Position numbers and translations under genes: made by a program
Assembly (NCBI RefSeq): GCF_002886185.1
Contig: NZ_KZ614146.1
Coordinates: forward strand, 935,234 to 999,233
Reading direction: 5' to 3'
Length of the DNA stretch: 64,000 nucleotides
Source: Salipaludibacillus neizhouensis
GTDB taxonomy: Bacteria > Bacillota > Bacilli > Bacillales > Salisediminibacteriaceae
Shown here: positions 25,287 through 38,846 of the stretch, piece by piece
Numbering within the stretch: position 1 is the first letter of the stretch
How the letters are laid out: every line of letters begins with the position of its first letter
The notes under the pieces: generated by a model
What the model was told of the DNA's origin: nothing
Seen by the model: only the letters and a program-made list of their open reading frames with translations
The model's database searches: none

Positions 25287-27422
25287 ATGAATTGTCAAAA
25301 ATGTAACGAAAGACAAGCAACAATTAATTTAAATGTGCAATTGAATCATAGCAAGCATCAGGTGCAATTATGTCACCCTTGTTTTAAAGAATTACAATCT
25401 GAAAGTAAAATGCCTTCTGGTTTTGGAGGATCTTCAGATATGCCATTAAAAGATTTTTTTAACCAATTCAATGAATCAACAATGAATGCACAAAACCAAG
25501 ATAAAAATGGCAAGCAAGCTCAGCAAGGAGGTAACCGAGGAGGTGGCTTATTGGACCAGCTTGGTCAAAATGTTACACAGGCTGCAAAAACAGGTTTAGT
25601 TGATCCGGTTATTGGTCGTAATGAGGAAGTAGATCGAGTCATTGAGATATTAAATCGTCGTAATAAAAACAATCCAGTTCTTATCGGAGAACCAGGGGTT
25701 GGTAAAACTGCAATAGTGGAAGGGCTAGCTCTTAAAATTAGCGAAGGAGATGTTCCTTCTAAGCTCTTAAACAAAGAAGTATATTTACTCGATGTCGCTT
25801 CCTTAGTGGCGAACACAGGAGTTCGTGGTCAATTTGAAGAAAGGTTAAAACAATTGATTGCTGAACTGCAGCAGCGAAAAAATGTGATTTTATTCATCGA
25901 TGAGATTCATCAAGTGGTTGGAGCTGGTTCCGCAGAAGGCTCCATGGATGCCGGTAACATATTGAAACCCGCATTAGCTAGGGGCGAACTTCAAGTAATT
26001 GGTGCGACGACATTAAAAGAATACCGTACAATTGAAAAAGACGCAGCGTTAGAGCGCCGTTTCCAGCCGGTGATGGTTCATGAACCATCGGAAGAGGATG
26101 CCATTGATATTCTAAAAGGAATTCAATCAAAATACGAAGCATATCATGAAGTAACATATTCTGAAGAAGCAATTCGTGCATGTGTGACGTTATCTCATCG
26201 GTATGTTCAAGATCGATTTTTACCTGATAAAGCAATTGATCTTTTAGATGAAGCCGGGTCAAAGCTAAACTTACAAGCAGGTGGCACCAACCATAGTAAT
26301 ATTGAAGAACGATTAAGGGTGATAGCTGAGGAAAAAGATGCAGCCTTGAAAGACGAGAACTATGAAGCGGCTGCGAAGCTCCGAGATGAAGAAGAAAACT
26401 TAGAAAAGCAATTGGAAACGAAGAAAGAAGAAAAGGTAATCGTAAACGTGGAAAACATTCAGGCAATCATTGAAAGGAAAACTGGTATTCCAGTAGGTAA
26501 ACTCCAGGATAATGAAGCGTCAAAAATGAAGAATCTATCTGAGAATCTTGCCGGAAAAGTGATAGGACAAGCTAATGCGGTAGCTAAAGTTGCTAAAGCT
26601 GTTCGTCGTTCTCGTGCAGGGTTAAAGCCGAAACATCGTCCGATTGGATCGTTTCTATTTGTAGGACCAACGGGTGTCGGAAAAACCGAGTTGACGAAGA
26701 CACTTGCAGAAGAAATGTTTGGTTCAAAAGATGCTATGGTTAGACTTGATATGAGCGAATATATGGAAAAGCATGCTGTTTCTAAATTAATTGGTTCGCC
26801 TCCAGGCTATATCGGTCATGATGAAGCGGGTCAATTGACGGAAAAGATTCGTCGGAACCCATACTCCATTATCTTACTTGATGAAATCGAGAAAGCACAT
26901 CCAGATGTCCAGCACACTTTTCTGCAAATATTAGAGGATGGGCGGTTAACGGACAGCCAGGGCCGTACAGTCAGTTTTAAGGAGACTGTGATTATAATGA
27001 CGAGTAACGCTGGCGTGGGTTCAAAGCAAGGGAAGGTAGGATTTGGTGCTGACAACGATGCGTTAAGGCAAACTTCGATTTTGGATTCCTTGTCAGCTTA
27101 CTTTAAGCCTGAATTCTTGAACAGATTTGATGCAATTATTGAGTTTGATCACTTGGGAAAAGACAGTCTTATCGAGATTGTGGAATTAATGCTAAAAGAG
27201 TTGCAAGAAACATTGAAAGAACAAAATATGAGTATAACAGTATCACAAGAGGTAAAAGAAAAGTTGGCCGAGCTTGGTTACCATCAAGAGTTTGGTGCTC
27301 GACCATTGCGTCGAACGATTTCCGAACAACTAGAAGATCGAATTACTGATTTGATTCTTGACAAAGATGATACGAAAGAAATCAATGTTGTTCTGGAGAA
27401 TGAAGAAATTAAATTGGTATAA
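25287..27422 (+). CDS. clpE: ATP-dependent Clp protease ATP-binding subunit ClpE
   Basis: 711 aa Hsp100 unfoldase that feeds ClpP with damaged proteins. The N-terminal zinc finger (CxxC at residues 3-6, second CxxC about 30-33: LCHPCFKEL) distinguishes ClpE from ClpC. AAA-1 has Walker A GEPGVGKT and FIDEIHQVVGAG; a UVR/coiled-coil linker follows (NYEAAAKLRDEEENLEKQLE); AAA-2 has GPTGVGKTELTKTLAEEMFG and SNAGVGSKQGKVGFG; the C-terminus ends with the D2-small domain FGARPLRRTISEQLEDRI. B. subtilis ClpE is 699 aa, so length agrees. ATG behind AGGGAGGTAG. Regulated by CtsR. Confidence 0.96.
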   Translation: MNCQKCNERQATINLNVQLNHSKHQVQLCHPCFKELQSESKMPSGFGGSSDMPLKDFFNQFNESTMNAQNQDKNGKQAQQGGNRGGGLLDQLGQNVTQAAKTGLVDPVIGRNEEVDRVIEILNRRNKNNPVLIGEPGVGKTAIVEGLALKISEGDVPSKLLNKEVYLLDVASLVANTGVRGQFEERLKQLIAELQQRKNVILFIDEIHQVVGAGSAEGSMDAGNILKPALARGELQVIGATTLKEYRTIEKDAALERRFQPVMVHEPSEEDAIDILKGIQSKYEAYHEVTYSEEAIRACVTLSHRYVQDRFLPDKAIDLLDEAGSKLNLQAGGTNHSNIEERLRVIAEEKDAALKDENYEAAAKLRDEEENLEKQLETKKEEKVIVNVENIQAIIERKTGIPVGKLQDNEASKMKNLSENLAGKVIGQANAVAKVAKAVRRSRAGLKPKHRPIGSFLFVGPTGVGKTELTKTLAEEMFGSKDAMVRLDMSEYMEKHAVSKLIGSPPGYIGHDEAGQLTEKIRRNPYSIILLDEIEKAHPDVQHTFLQILEDGRLTDSQGRTVSFKETVIIMTSNAGVGSKQGKVGFGADNDALRQTSILDSLSAYFKPEFLNRFDAIIEFDHLGKDSLIEIVELMLKELQETLKEQNMSITVSQEVKEKLAELGYHQEFGARPLRRTISEQLEDRITDLILDKDDTKEINVVLENEEIKLV

Positions 27423-27428
27423 ACAATC

Positions 27429-27467
27429 ACACCCACCATGTGGTAAAATTCATATGGTGGGTGTTTT
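27429..27467 (+). terminator. Intrinsic terminator of clpE
   Basis: 11 bp stem ACACCCACCAT (27429-27439) / ATGGTGGGTGT (27454-27464) followed by TTTT. Confidence 0.9.
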
Positions 27468-27526
27468 AATTAATTATTTATAAAGATACAGATATAATAT
27501 CTGTCAACAAGGGAGATTGATGAACC

Positions 27527-27829
27527 ATGCGCTCTTCTACAAAAATGAAGTGGCTTACAGGATGTTTTGAATTTATTCTTGGTATTCCGTTCCTGGGTGC
27601 ATCCATTGTCATTGGATTCTCATGGGCACCTCTCGGAGTAATGTTGTTATTACATGTTATTACAATGATTATTTCTTCAAGAGATGGCGGTAATAAATAC
27701 GGCTCTATTATTGGCATCTTTACCAATCTCATTGCATGGATTCCACTAGTCGGAATGACCATGCACCTGATTACTGGAATTGTACTTATGGTAGATGCTG
27801 CCAGAGGAAAAACAAAACGAATAGAGTAG
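27527..27829 (+). CDS. Small membrane protein, unknown function
   Basis: 100 aa with three predicted membrane helices (FILGIPFLGASIVIGFSWAP, VMLLLHVITMIISS, IIGIFTNLIAWIPLVGMTMH and LITGIVLMVDAARG). Good ribosome site GGGAGATTGATGAACC-ATG. Conserved-looking in Bacillaceae, but no function known. It follows clpE after a terminator, so it is probably a separate unit; the promoter was not identified. Confidence 0.65.
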   Translation: MRSSTKMKWLTGCFEFILGIPFLGASIVIGFSWAPLGVMLLLHVITMIISSRDGGNKYGSIIGIFTNLIAWIPLVGMTMHLITGIVLMVDAARGKTKRIE

Positions 27830-27844
27830 ATCACGAAGGGGCTG

Positions 27845-27868
27845 AAAAAGTTAATTAGAACTTTTTTT
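27845..27868 (+). terminator. Weak intrinsic terminator
   Basis: AAAAAGTT (27845-27852) / AACTTTTT (27859-27866) with T run. Confidence 0.6.
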
Positions 27869-27902
27869 GTGCCTTTTTTTAGTAGATAAGAATTTATAAA
27901 AT

Positions 27903-28019
27903 TGACAGCTATCTTTACGCCACGCGTGTCAAGGGAAACCTACCCTTGACACTTAAATGATGGTGGCTAAAAGATCACGCTGTATTTAATAAAAGACGGC
28001 TATGCCGTTTTTCTTATTG
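27903..28019 (+). repeat. Copy 3 of the dispersed terminator repeat
   Basis: TGACAGCTATCTTTACGCC, then a 10 bp hairpin GTGTCAAGGG (27926-27935) / CCCTTGACAC (27943-27952) whose sequence differs from the hairpin of copies 2 and 5 but occupies the corresponding place, then CACGCTGTATTTAATAAAA and GACGGC-TAT-GCCGTTTTT, ending TTCTTATT. The remaining gene-free bases up to 28161 hold only a 17-codon minus-strand frame (28019-28072, MKPLPVNTKKESQELSQ) that could be a gene remnant at the repeat boundary. Confidence 0.8.
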
Positions 28020-28161
28020 ACTTAGTTCTTGAGACTCTTTTTTCGTATTAACAGGTAAGGGTTTCATTCCATTTTATACCGAGTCCTAGAAATTGTTTTC
28101 TAAATGAAATGATAGTACATTTATAGAATAATTAAACAATTAATAAAGGGCGTGGGAATCT

Positions 28162-29160
28162 ATGACAGGGAATGATAAACTAGAGGGGAAAAAGCCTGAA
28201 GAAATTTCTAAAGACGGTTCATTTAAACGGCAAAAAAACAGGTTTGCAACGCCTTTTGGAACAAAGTCTGGTGAGCTGCCTGTAGTAGCAGGACGCTATC
28301 GTCTTATATGGTCCCCAGCATGTCCATGGGCCCATCGCTCGGTAATCGTTCGAAAAGTTCTTGGTTTGGAAAATGTTATCAGTTTAGGCACAGTTAGTCC
28401 AATGCGTCCGGATATTCCTCGGGTTGACTGGGAATTTTCTTTAGATGATCAAGGAACGGATCCAGTGTTAGGGATTAGATATTTAAGTGAAATATATATT
28501 AGCACAGATCATAACTATTCTGGTCGTCCAACGGTTCCAGTAGTAGTTGATGTTACAAACAAGCAAGCTGTCAATAACGATTATTTCAAACTTACAAATT
28601 ATTTGGAAAGAGAATGGGCTCCTTTTCATAAAGAAAATGCACCAGATTTATACCCCACACATCTACAGACTGAAATTGACGCTTTAAATGATGTTATTTT
28701 TCACGATATAAATAATGGTGTATATAAATGCGGCTTCGCTGCGTCACAAGATGCTTATGAACTAGCTTTCGACCAATTGTTTGCGAGGTTGGACGATTTA
28801 GAAGACCGCTTATCAAAACAAAGGTTCTTATTTGGTGATTTTATTACTGATTCTGATGTACGACTTTACTCTACCTTAATCAGATTTGATGCCGCCTATT
28901 ATTCAGCTTTTAAAACGAATAGAAACCTTATCCGGGAATTTAAAAACTTAGGTGAATACGTCAAGGATTTATACCAAACGCCTGGTTTTGGAGATACAAC
29001 GGACCTTGAGGCGATTAAAAAACATTACCATTTGTCGATAACGATAATTCCAAATAATAATGAGAAGAAAATTCTCCCGAAAGGACCTGTTTTAACTAGC
29101 CTTGACTCACCGCATAGTCGGCATTTAATAAGTGGTAAACAAGAGAAGTTTCTCAAGTAA
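28162..29160 (+). CDS. Xi-class glutathione S-transferase / glutathionyl-hydroquinone reductase-like protein
   Basis: 332 aa, length of the YqjG/PcpF/ECM4 family. Thioredoxin-like N-domain with the catalytic Cys in SPACPWAHRSVIVRKVLGLE, LGTVSPMRPDIPR, then GRPTVPVVVDV; all-helical C-domain with NNGVYKCGFAASQDAYELAFDQLF and the conserved second tyrosine region FDAAYYSAFKTN, ending IKKHYHLS...ILPKGP. Such enzymes reduce glutathionyl-hydroquinones. Bacillaceae normally use bacillithiol, so either the thiol substrate is different or the enzyme scavenges foreign adducts; that is inference. It lies 21 bp before an acetyltransferase gene, probably in one operon. Confidence 0.88.
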   Translation: MTGNDKLEGKKPEEISKDGSFKRQKNRFATPFGTKSGELPVVAGRYRLIWSPACPWAHRSVIVRKVLGLENVISLGTVSPMRPDIPRVDWEFSLDDQGTDPVLGIRYLSEIYISTDHNYSGRPTVPVVVDVTNKQAVNNDYFKLTNYLEREWAPFHKENAPDLYPTHLQTEIDALNDVIFHDINNGVYKCGFAASQDAYELAFDQLFARLDDLEDRLSKQRFLFGDFITDSDVRLYSTLIRFDAAYYSAFKTNRNLIREFKNLGEYVKDLYQTPGFGDTTDLEAIKKHYHLSITIIPNNNEKKILPKGPVLTSLDSPHSRHLISGKQEKFLK

Positions 29161-29181
29161 TGTTAGTGAGGGGATAAAGTA

Positions 29182-29724
29182 ATGATTACACGTAATGCTG
29201 AAAAGGAAGAACTACAACTAATTCGAGAACAACGAATAGCTGCATATGCAGAGCATGCCAAGGAAATAAATGAAGATCACTGGAGGGGTCTTGAAAAAGC
29301 AATTTCTTCAGAGGGTGACATTCAACCAGGCTCAGAGATGATTGTTGCAGAAATCCATGGAGAAATTCTTGGTAGTATCGTATTGTTTCCAGCAAAAACA
29401 GATGCTTATGATGGATATGTCGAGGAATTGGAATACCCTGAAATTCGTATGCTGGCAGTGTCTCCTGAAGCGCGTGGCCAAGGTGTAGCGAAAGCTTTGA
29501 TATCAGAATGCATTCGAAGAGCGAAAGAAAAAGGCTACAATACAATTGGCCTTCATACTGGATCGTTTATGAAAACCGCGATTAAACTTTATGAACAATT
29601 TGGCTTCGAACGTATTCCACAATATGATTTCGAACCAGCAAATGATGGTATTATTGTGAAAGCATTTCGACTGTCGATTGTCGATATAGAGGGATGTAAA
29701 ACTGCTTCTCTTCGCGCTAACTAG
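29182..29724 (+). CDS. GNAT family N-acetyltransferase
   Basis: 180 aa. The acetyl-CoA pyrophosphate loop is seen in EIRMLAVSPEARGQGVAKALISECIRRAKEKG (about 92-122), with the C-terminal KLYEQFGFERIPQYDF. ATG 29182 behind GTGAGGGGATAAAGTA. Substrate unknown. Probably co-transcribed with the glutathione-transferase-like gene 21 bp upstream. Confidence 0.85.
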   Translation: MITRNAEKEELQLIREQRIAAYAEHAKEINEDHWRGLEKAISSEGDIQPGSEMIVAEIHGEILGSIVLFPAKTDAYDGYVEELEYPEIRMLAVSPEARGQGVAKALISECIRRAKEKGYNTIGLHTGSFMKTAIKLYEQFGFERIPQYDFEPANDGIIVKAFRLSIVDIEGCKTASLRAN

Positions 29725-29756
29725 CATAAAGGCAAGCCTCTTTTTTTTATACATAT

Positions 29757-29810
29757 GTGATGGCGAAATCTCACGCTGTATTTAACAAAAGACGCTATGC
29801 CTTTTTCTTA
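29757..29810 (+). repeat. Truncated copy 4 of the dispersed terminator repeat
   Basis: GTGATGGCGAAATCTCACGC followed by TGTATTTAACAAAA, then the terminal hairpin in shortened form: GACGC-TAT-GCC-TTTTT, one G missing from each arm relative to GACGGC-TAT-GCCGTTTTT. The paired loss suggests selection to keep the stem, or replication slippage. Confidence 0.7.
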
Positions 29811-29838
29811 TCATGCTTTGTTTACTATTGTAGTTGTA

Positions 29839-30360
29839 TCAATGAAATCTCTCTTCTACAGGTAAATGTATGGGAACCTTAAACCACCACAAAACAAATA
29901 TGGCCACAAATCCCGATAGAACATAAGTTAACAGAGGACGGGTTTCATGCAGTTTCAATAGTGGAAACATGACAAATAAAAAAACAATCGACCATCCTAA
30001 TGTCCATCCGTATTGATAGTCGATATGTCCTGTTAAAGTAAATATATATTCCCATATCCCATAAATTGCAATCCACTGGAGTGTATGTAAAATCTGTTTG
30101 ATCATCGTTTTTGGGAAGTTACTTAAAAATAATAGCCCAGTAGCAGGAAAGACGATAAATGTATAGATGGTTTCTGTTACAGAATGATTTGAAAATGGAT
30201 CGGCGTCCATTCTCCAAAGAAAGTAATTTGCTGTGTAAAAATTGTAAATCATGTTTCCGAGAGCGAAGAACAGTAATGAAGCGTGATACTTCTTCCAATT
30301 CCTCCAATCGCCCCATCCATAGGCCGCTATAATACTAATAATTGCAGTAAGTATATGCAT
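29839..30360 (-). CDS. CBO0543-family membrane protein
   Basis: 173 aa with five predicted membrane helices, rich in aromatic residues (WGDWRNWKKYHASLLFFALGNMIYNFYTANYFLWRMDAD; FIVFPATGLLFLSNFP; YQYGWTLGWSIVFLFVMFPLLKLHE). The N-terminal WxDW-K block and the P-x-T-x-L-x-L-x-N-P segment match CBO0543-type proteins of spore formers, of unknown role. Start at ATG 30360 after AAAAGGTG; GTG 30369 is inside the ribosome site. Confidence 0.65.
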   Translation of the reverse strand: MHILTAIISIIAAYGWGDWRNWKKYHASLLFFALGNMIYNFYTANYFLWRMDADPFSNHSVTETIYTFIVFPATGLLFLSNFPKTMIKQILHTLQWIAIYGIWEYIFTLTGHIDYQYGWTLGWSIVFLFVMFPLLKLHETRPLLTYVLSGFVAIFVLWWFKVPIHLPVEERFH

Positions 30361-30369
30361 AAAATTCAC

Positions 30370-30696
30370 CTTTTAAAAAATATTTTTTTGTTTAAAATGG
30401 TTGTTTTCATTATTCTGAAAGCAAGTTGATACAATAGTAGTGTGCATATATTTGGGTAATATTATTAAAAAATAATAAGCTAAAAGTAAGAAGTTTAAAT
30501 TGAATCAAGAACGATCTCGAATATTATAGCAAAATTTCAAAGTGGAAATGAAAGGTTAGAAGTAGAAGAATTTATTAAAGATATCACGCATTTGGTTGAA
30601 ACTAATTTAGACAAACAGTAACTTGCAAGAAAGTAAACAATACTGGTTATTAATTATGCTATAATAATAGAAATTACATAGAAATGGGTGGTAGAT
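30370..30696. other. Gene-free stretch with a possible gene remnant
   Basis: 327 bp. A plus-strand frame 30499-30621 without a start codon reads TISNIIAKFQSGNERLEVEE and then FIKDITHLVETNLDKQ; in a neighbouring frame TTG AAT CAA GAA precedes it, so it may be a frameshifted 45 aa gene. Not counted as a gene. Confidence 0.3.
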
Positions 30697-31415
30697 GTGG
30701 CTTCTATTGGTAAGCTACCAGAAAATATTTCATTGTTACACGCTTTAGATAGTATCGGTGAAAATATTATTGTTGCTGATGTAGATTATAATATTGCATG
30801 GATGAACTCACATGCTACAGAATTGTTTTCAAAAGTTATCACTTGGGATTGAATATGGGCCGATTCCATCGTGTACCAGATTATCAAAAAAAAATTATGG
30901 ATGAACTAACAGAAGTGCACCGGGCTCGTATAAATATCCGTAACAGATTGGTAGCTGATATTGTTATAACACCTATAAAAACTGAAGCGGAAAAAATAGA
31001 AGGATACATAGTTATGCTGTTAGACGTGACAACGAAAGCAGAGGAAGAAAAAAAGAAAGACAATTTGATCAAGGGCTTATCTGTTCCCATCATGTACATA
31101 TGGGAGAAAACAATTGCACTTCCTCTTATAGGAGATTTTACACAGGAACGTGGAGAAAATATGATTTCTTCTGTTTTAATGGAATCTTCTTCTAATGATA
31201 TTGATTACGTACTAGTATCTCTGGGGGGATTAAATAAGTTTGATGATGGAGTACAGTCAAGTATAAAAACGTTAAATGATTGCTTGCAATTAATGGGGAT
31301 AGAATGTATCCTTGTTGGAATTACGCCAAAAATAGCAATGACCTTTGGTGAGGCAAACAAACAAATGCGTACTTTTGGCAGTTCACACGAGGCACTAAAG
31401 TACATTATTAAATAA
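30697..31415 (+). pseudogene. PAS-STAS stressosome-like gene, frameshifted
   Basis: GTG 30697 begins VASIGKLPENISLLHALDSI and GENIIVADVDYNIAWMNSHA (a PAS domain) and stops at TGA 30850-30852. The rest continues in another frame from about 30840 with LGLNMGRFHRVPDYQKKIMD, EGYIVMLLDVTTKAEEEKKK (PAS end) and a complete STAS domain (GLSVPIMYIWEKTIALPLIG to the end). Residues normally linking the PAS strands seem missing, so a small deletion plus frameshift is likely. In the STAS domain the usual D-x-T/S-G phosphosite is VSLGGL: the acidic residue and the phosphorylatable residue are lost, a further sign of decay or a non-phosphorylated role. Paralogue of the GAF-STAS gene at 5 kb. Confidence 0.7.
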
Positions 31416-31437
31416 AAAAATAGAGCGCGAAGTCTAC

Positions 31438-31467
31438 TTGACAAATGCCAAAAAAGTATGATAAAAA
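31438..31467 (+). promoter_or_regulatory. Probable sigma-A promoter of the beta-glucoside operon
   Basis: -35 TTGACA at 31438-31443; the best-spaced -10 is TAAAAA at 31462-31467 (18 bp spacer). The -10 is poor, and TATGAT at 31457-31462 is too close, so the -10 assignment is uncertain. Confidence 0.5.
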
Positions 31468-31469
31468 TT

Positions 31470-31485
31470 AAGTAATCGTTTTCAA
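31470..31485 (+). promoter_or_regulatory. cre site (CcpA) of the beta-glucoside operon
   Basis: AAGTAATCGTTTTCAA fits WTGNNANCGNWWWCAW with one mismatch (A for T at position 2). Located just downstream of the promoter and upstream of the RAT, the usual place for roadblock-type catabolite repression. Confidence 0.65.
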
Positions 31486-31495
31486 TTGCATACAA

Positions 31496-31580
31496 GGATT
31501 GTGACTGTTCGGCAGGCAAAACCTAAGTTTGTAGTGGAATTTCCCTTTTAGGAATATTCTATAACAACGTTAGGTTTTTT
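31496..31580 (+). promoter_or_regulatory. RAT1 antiterminator site and overlapping terminator 1 (LicT/BglG type)
   Basis: The RAT at 31496-31524 begins GGATTGTGACTG and ends CAGGCAAAACCT, the consensus for LicT/SacY/BglG RNA targets. Its last bases also form the left arm of a terminator: AAAACCTAA (31518-31526) pairs with TTAGGTTTT (31570-31578), with additional inner pairs (TTTGT/ACAA, TGGAAT/ATTCTA), followed by a T run. RAT folding and terminator folding are mutually exclusive. Confidence 0.92.
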
Positions 31581-31627
31581 TATTTCTGTTCCTGCAAAAG
31601 CTAATAATATTTCGGAAGGTGAGGTGG

Positions 31628-31819
31628 ATAAGGATAATAAAAAAGGTCCTAAATAGCAATATATTTAGTGCAAAGAATGAATTGGATCATCAGGAAATAG
31701 TCGTTACGTGGGAAGGATTGCTTTACAACTATAAAATTGAATCAGATGATATTATTAAAGAAATGTCGAAATATAAGTATTTTTGTCATGAAAGCGTTGA
31801 CACTTGTTTAGAGAAGTAA
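31628..31819 (+). pseudogene. Vestigial BglG/LicT-family transcriptional antiterminator (RNA-binding domain only, start lost)
   Basis: The segment reads RIIKKVLNSNIFSAKNELDH then QEIVVTWEGLLYNYKIESDD, colinear with the co-antiterminator (CAT) RNA-binding domain of LicT (which begins M-x-I-K/I-K-K-V-L-N-N-N). The position of the initiating ATG is ATA at 31628-31630, preceded by a perfect GGTGAGGTGG ribosome site; a GTG nine bases upstream (31619) is inside that site. The frame ends after about 63 codons, so both PRD domains are absent. Position between two RAT-terminator elements is exactly that of bglG in the E. coli bgl operon. Alternative: a deliberately short CAT-only protein from the upstream GTG. 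Confidence 0.7.
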
Positions 31820-31852
31820 TATACTAAGCTTACAAATTAAATATCCTTCGAA

Positions 31853-33921
<2,069 letters not shown>

Positions 33922-33931
33922 GTGTTTTTAA

Positions 33932-35428
<1,497 letters not shown>

Positions 35429-35459
35429 TTAGTTAGTTCAAAAAAGTAGAAGAAGCAAT

Positions 35460-35483
35460 AGGCGGAGACTTGAGCGTCCGCCT
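35460..35483 (+). promoter_or_regulatory. Intercistronic hairpin between the two GH1 genes
   Basis: AGGCGGA (35460-35466) / TCCGCCT (35477-35483), loop 10 nt, followed by only TTAGCG, so a poor terminator. Either attenuates or stabilises. Confidence 0.5.
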
Positions 35484-35541
35484 TTAGCGAATTCGAGCAC
35501 AGTCCTGATTAAAAGAATAATCTTTGATAGATAGATGATAA

Positions 35542-36972
<1,431 letters not shown>

Positions 36973-36990
36973 TTTAATAACTAAATGGAA

Positions 36991-37021
36991 CTGCTAAGTA
37001 TGACTCTCTTAGCAGTTTTTT
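36991..37021 (+). terminator. Operon terminator
   Basis: CTGCTAAG (36991-36998) / CTTAGCAG (37008-37015) then TTTTTT. Confidence 0.9.
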
Positions 37022-37217
37022 AATGTAATCGGACAGCGAATTTCATAAGTACTTCATTGTTTGAATGTTCACCCAACGATTCATTAATATAGCGAGATCG
37101 TTAACTGTAATAACTGCTCGTGTTTCATACATTCTATTAAAATTTTGTGGATCGTTCGATATGTATGAGCGAAAATGAGTCATATTCATAAGCCTAGTCA
37201 ATTGAAATCAAACGATG

Positions 37218-37575
37218 TTAATTGGTAGATGTATTGTTCCTTATCGCTTCTCGAATGATGTCTGTGTCTTCTTGATTCGTTACTTCTTCTTGAGGAAATC
37301 TACAATTTTTATACATGACTTCTTCTTTCTTATAGCCAGTGATAGCTTCAAAGTGATTATTAACATGTATAATTGGATTATATGATAAATGAGGGTCAAT
37401 AATTGTTTCACCGATACTCATTTCTTCAATTATATAAAAAAATTATCGGAAGAAAGATTAGCATTAATTAGTTTCAAAACTTTGTCATTTCGCAAAACGA
37501 CAGTCCTATTATTCCCTCCAGGAAACTCTTTTCCATTTATTTCATTTAGTAGTTTGACAAATAAAAAATTATGTC
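37218..37575 (-). pseudogene. LOV/PAS blue-light-receptor-type gene remnant
   Basis: The best-preserved part (37421-37218) reads IIDPHLSYNPIIHVNNHFEA, ITGYKKEEVMYKNCRF and DTDIIREAIRNN: the LOV-domain core. GKNCRFLQG, with the photoactive flavin-adduct Cys, is here YKNCRFPQE, so the Cys is kept while the neighbouring residues drift. Upstream, a frame change in the T-run at 37434-37440 joins it to NEINGKEFPGGNNRTVVLRN then DKVLKLINANLSSDNFF. Downstream it stops after NNTSTN with no PAS beta-sheet half. Intact homologues (YtvA type) are full LOV-STAS proteins of the stressosome. Remnant rather than functional. Confidence 0.65.
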
Positions 37576-37706
37576 TAAGTATTTAAATTTTTCAATTACG
37601 ACTTATGTCTTAGTATATCTACATTTTAAACTTGAAGGCATGTTATTGTGAAAAGAATATAATGATAGTAATATGATTTTATTTTTATTGAAGGAGGTTA
37701 TTCAAG

Positions 37707-38846
37707 GTGGAACGGAATGAAGAACTTTTCTTAATAAAGTCTATAGCAGAAATGTTGAATAAAGAAACAAATATGGAAGTAATGCTTCAACAAGTATTAA
37801 AGCGAATTCTAGAACTAACGAATCTAAAAACTGGTTGGATATTTTTATTTGATGAGGAGAAGGAGTATCAACTTGCCGCTCATGCCTACCTACCTGAGGC
37901 GTTAGAACTTAAAGGAAGGAAGTATATGTGTGAAGGTAGTTGCCGGTGTATTCATCGCGGCCTTACCGGAAATTTAAAGAAAGCAACAAACATGATAGAT
38001 TGTGAGCGAATAGAGCGTTCTATAAAAGAGAAGAGAGGGAATACAGAAGGAATTAAACTTCATGCATCTGTTCCTATTAAATTAGGTGAAGTCATGTTTG
38101 GATTACTGAATGTTGCTTCTCCAGGCAAATTGAATTTTGATGATGACGAGTTACATATTTTAGAATCTATCGCTTATCAAATTGGAACGGCATGTGAAAG
38201 GATTCGTTTATCAGAGCAAGAAAGATCCATGCTTGTACTTGAGGAACGGAATCGACTCGCTAGAGATTTGCACGATTCTGTAAATCAACATTTGTTTTCC
38301 ATTATGTATACTGCAAGGGGGACAAAAAGCATTTCAGAAAATCAAACGATTACTAATTCATTGGATGAAATCTATTACTCATCAAAAGATGCGTTAGCTG
38401 AAATGAAAGATCTCATTTGGCAATTAAGCTCAGATCATATTAAAGAAGGATTAAAAATAAGATTAGTAAATTACTGTAAAACACTTGATTTATCGGTTTC
38501 CTATGAGTGTTTGGAAAATAAGATACCGGATTATTTAGAAACTGCTTTTTGGAAAATTGGACGGGAAGCCTTAAATAATATTAATAAACATGCAGAGTCT
38601 TCGAAAGTCATCATTCACGTCGGAAAAATAGAATCATTCTTCACATTAAAAATTGAAGATAACGGGTGCGGATTCAATATGAATGAGGTTTCAAATAGCG
38701 GATTTGGACTTACTAGTATGAGAGAGCGTGCAAAACTAATAAACGGGAATTGTCTTGTGACAAGCGAACCAAATAAAGGAACAGTCGTTTACGTGAAGGT
38801 CCCGATAAGAAAGGAGAGAAAAGAATATAATGAATCAATCAATTAA
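37707..38846 (+). CDS. GAF-domain sensor histidine kinase, NarL-type (HisKA_3)
   Basis: 379 aa soluble kinase. GAF domain 1-170 with an unusual cysteine set MCEGSCRCIHRG...NMIDCERI (C-x3-C-x-C plus one downstream Cys), then HisKA_3 with LEERNRLARDLHDSVNQHLFS, where His189 is phosphorylated, and HATPase_c with REALNNINKHAES and GFGLTSMRERAKLINGN. The cysteines suit a redox, metal or Fe-S/haem sensor; that is inference. GTG start at 37707, RBS AAGGAGG. Size and pairing resemble B. subtilis YhcY. Overlaps the regulator gene by 17 bp. Confidence 0.87.
   Translation: MERNEELFLIKSIAEMLNKETNMEVMLQQVLKRILELTNLKTGWIFLFDEEKEYQLAAHAYLPEALELKGRKYMCEGSCRCIHRGLTGNLKKATNMIDCERIERSIKEKRGNTEGIKLHASVPIKLGEVMFGLLNVASPGKLNFDDDELHILESIAYQIGTACERIRLSEQERSMLVLEERNRLARDLHDSVNQHLFSIMYTARGTKSISENQTITNSLDEIYYSSKDALAEMKDLIWQLSSDHIKEGLKIRLVNYCKTLDLSVSYECLENKIPDYLETAFWKIGREALNNINKHAESSKVIIHVGKIESFFTLKIEDNGCGFNMNEVSNSGFGLTSMRERAKLINGNCLVTSEPNKGTVVYVKVPIRKERKEYNESIN

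Noticed and set aside
25978-26466. 162-codon minus-strand ORF inside clpE
   Set aside because: Leu/His-rich shadow of clpE without ribosome site.
37043-37189. 48-codon minus-strand ORF between the GH1 operon and the LOV remnant
   Set aside because: Weak ribosome site, no recognisable domain, next to a pseudogene; could be a further piece of the decayed gene. Left out of the gene list.
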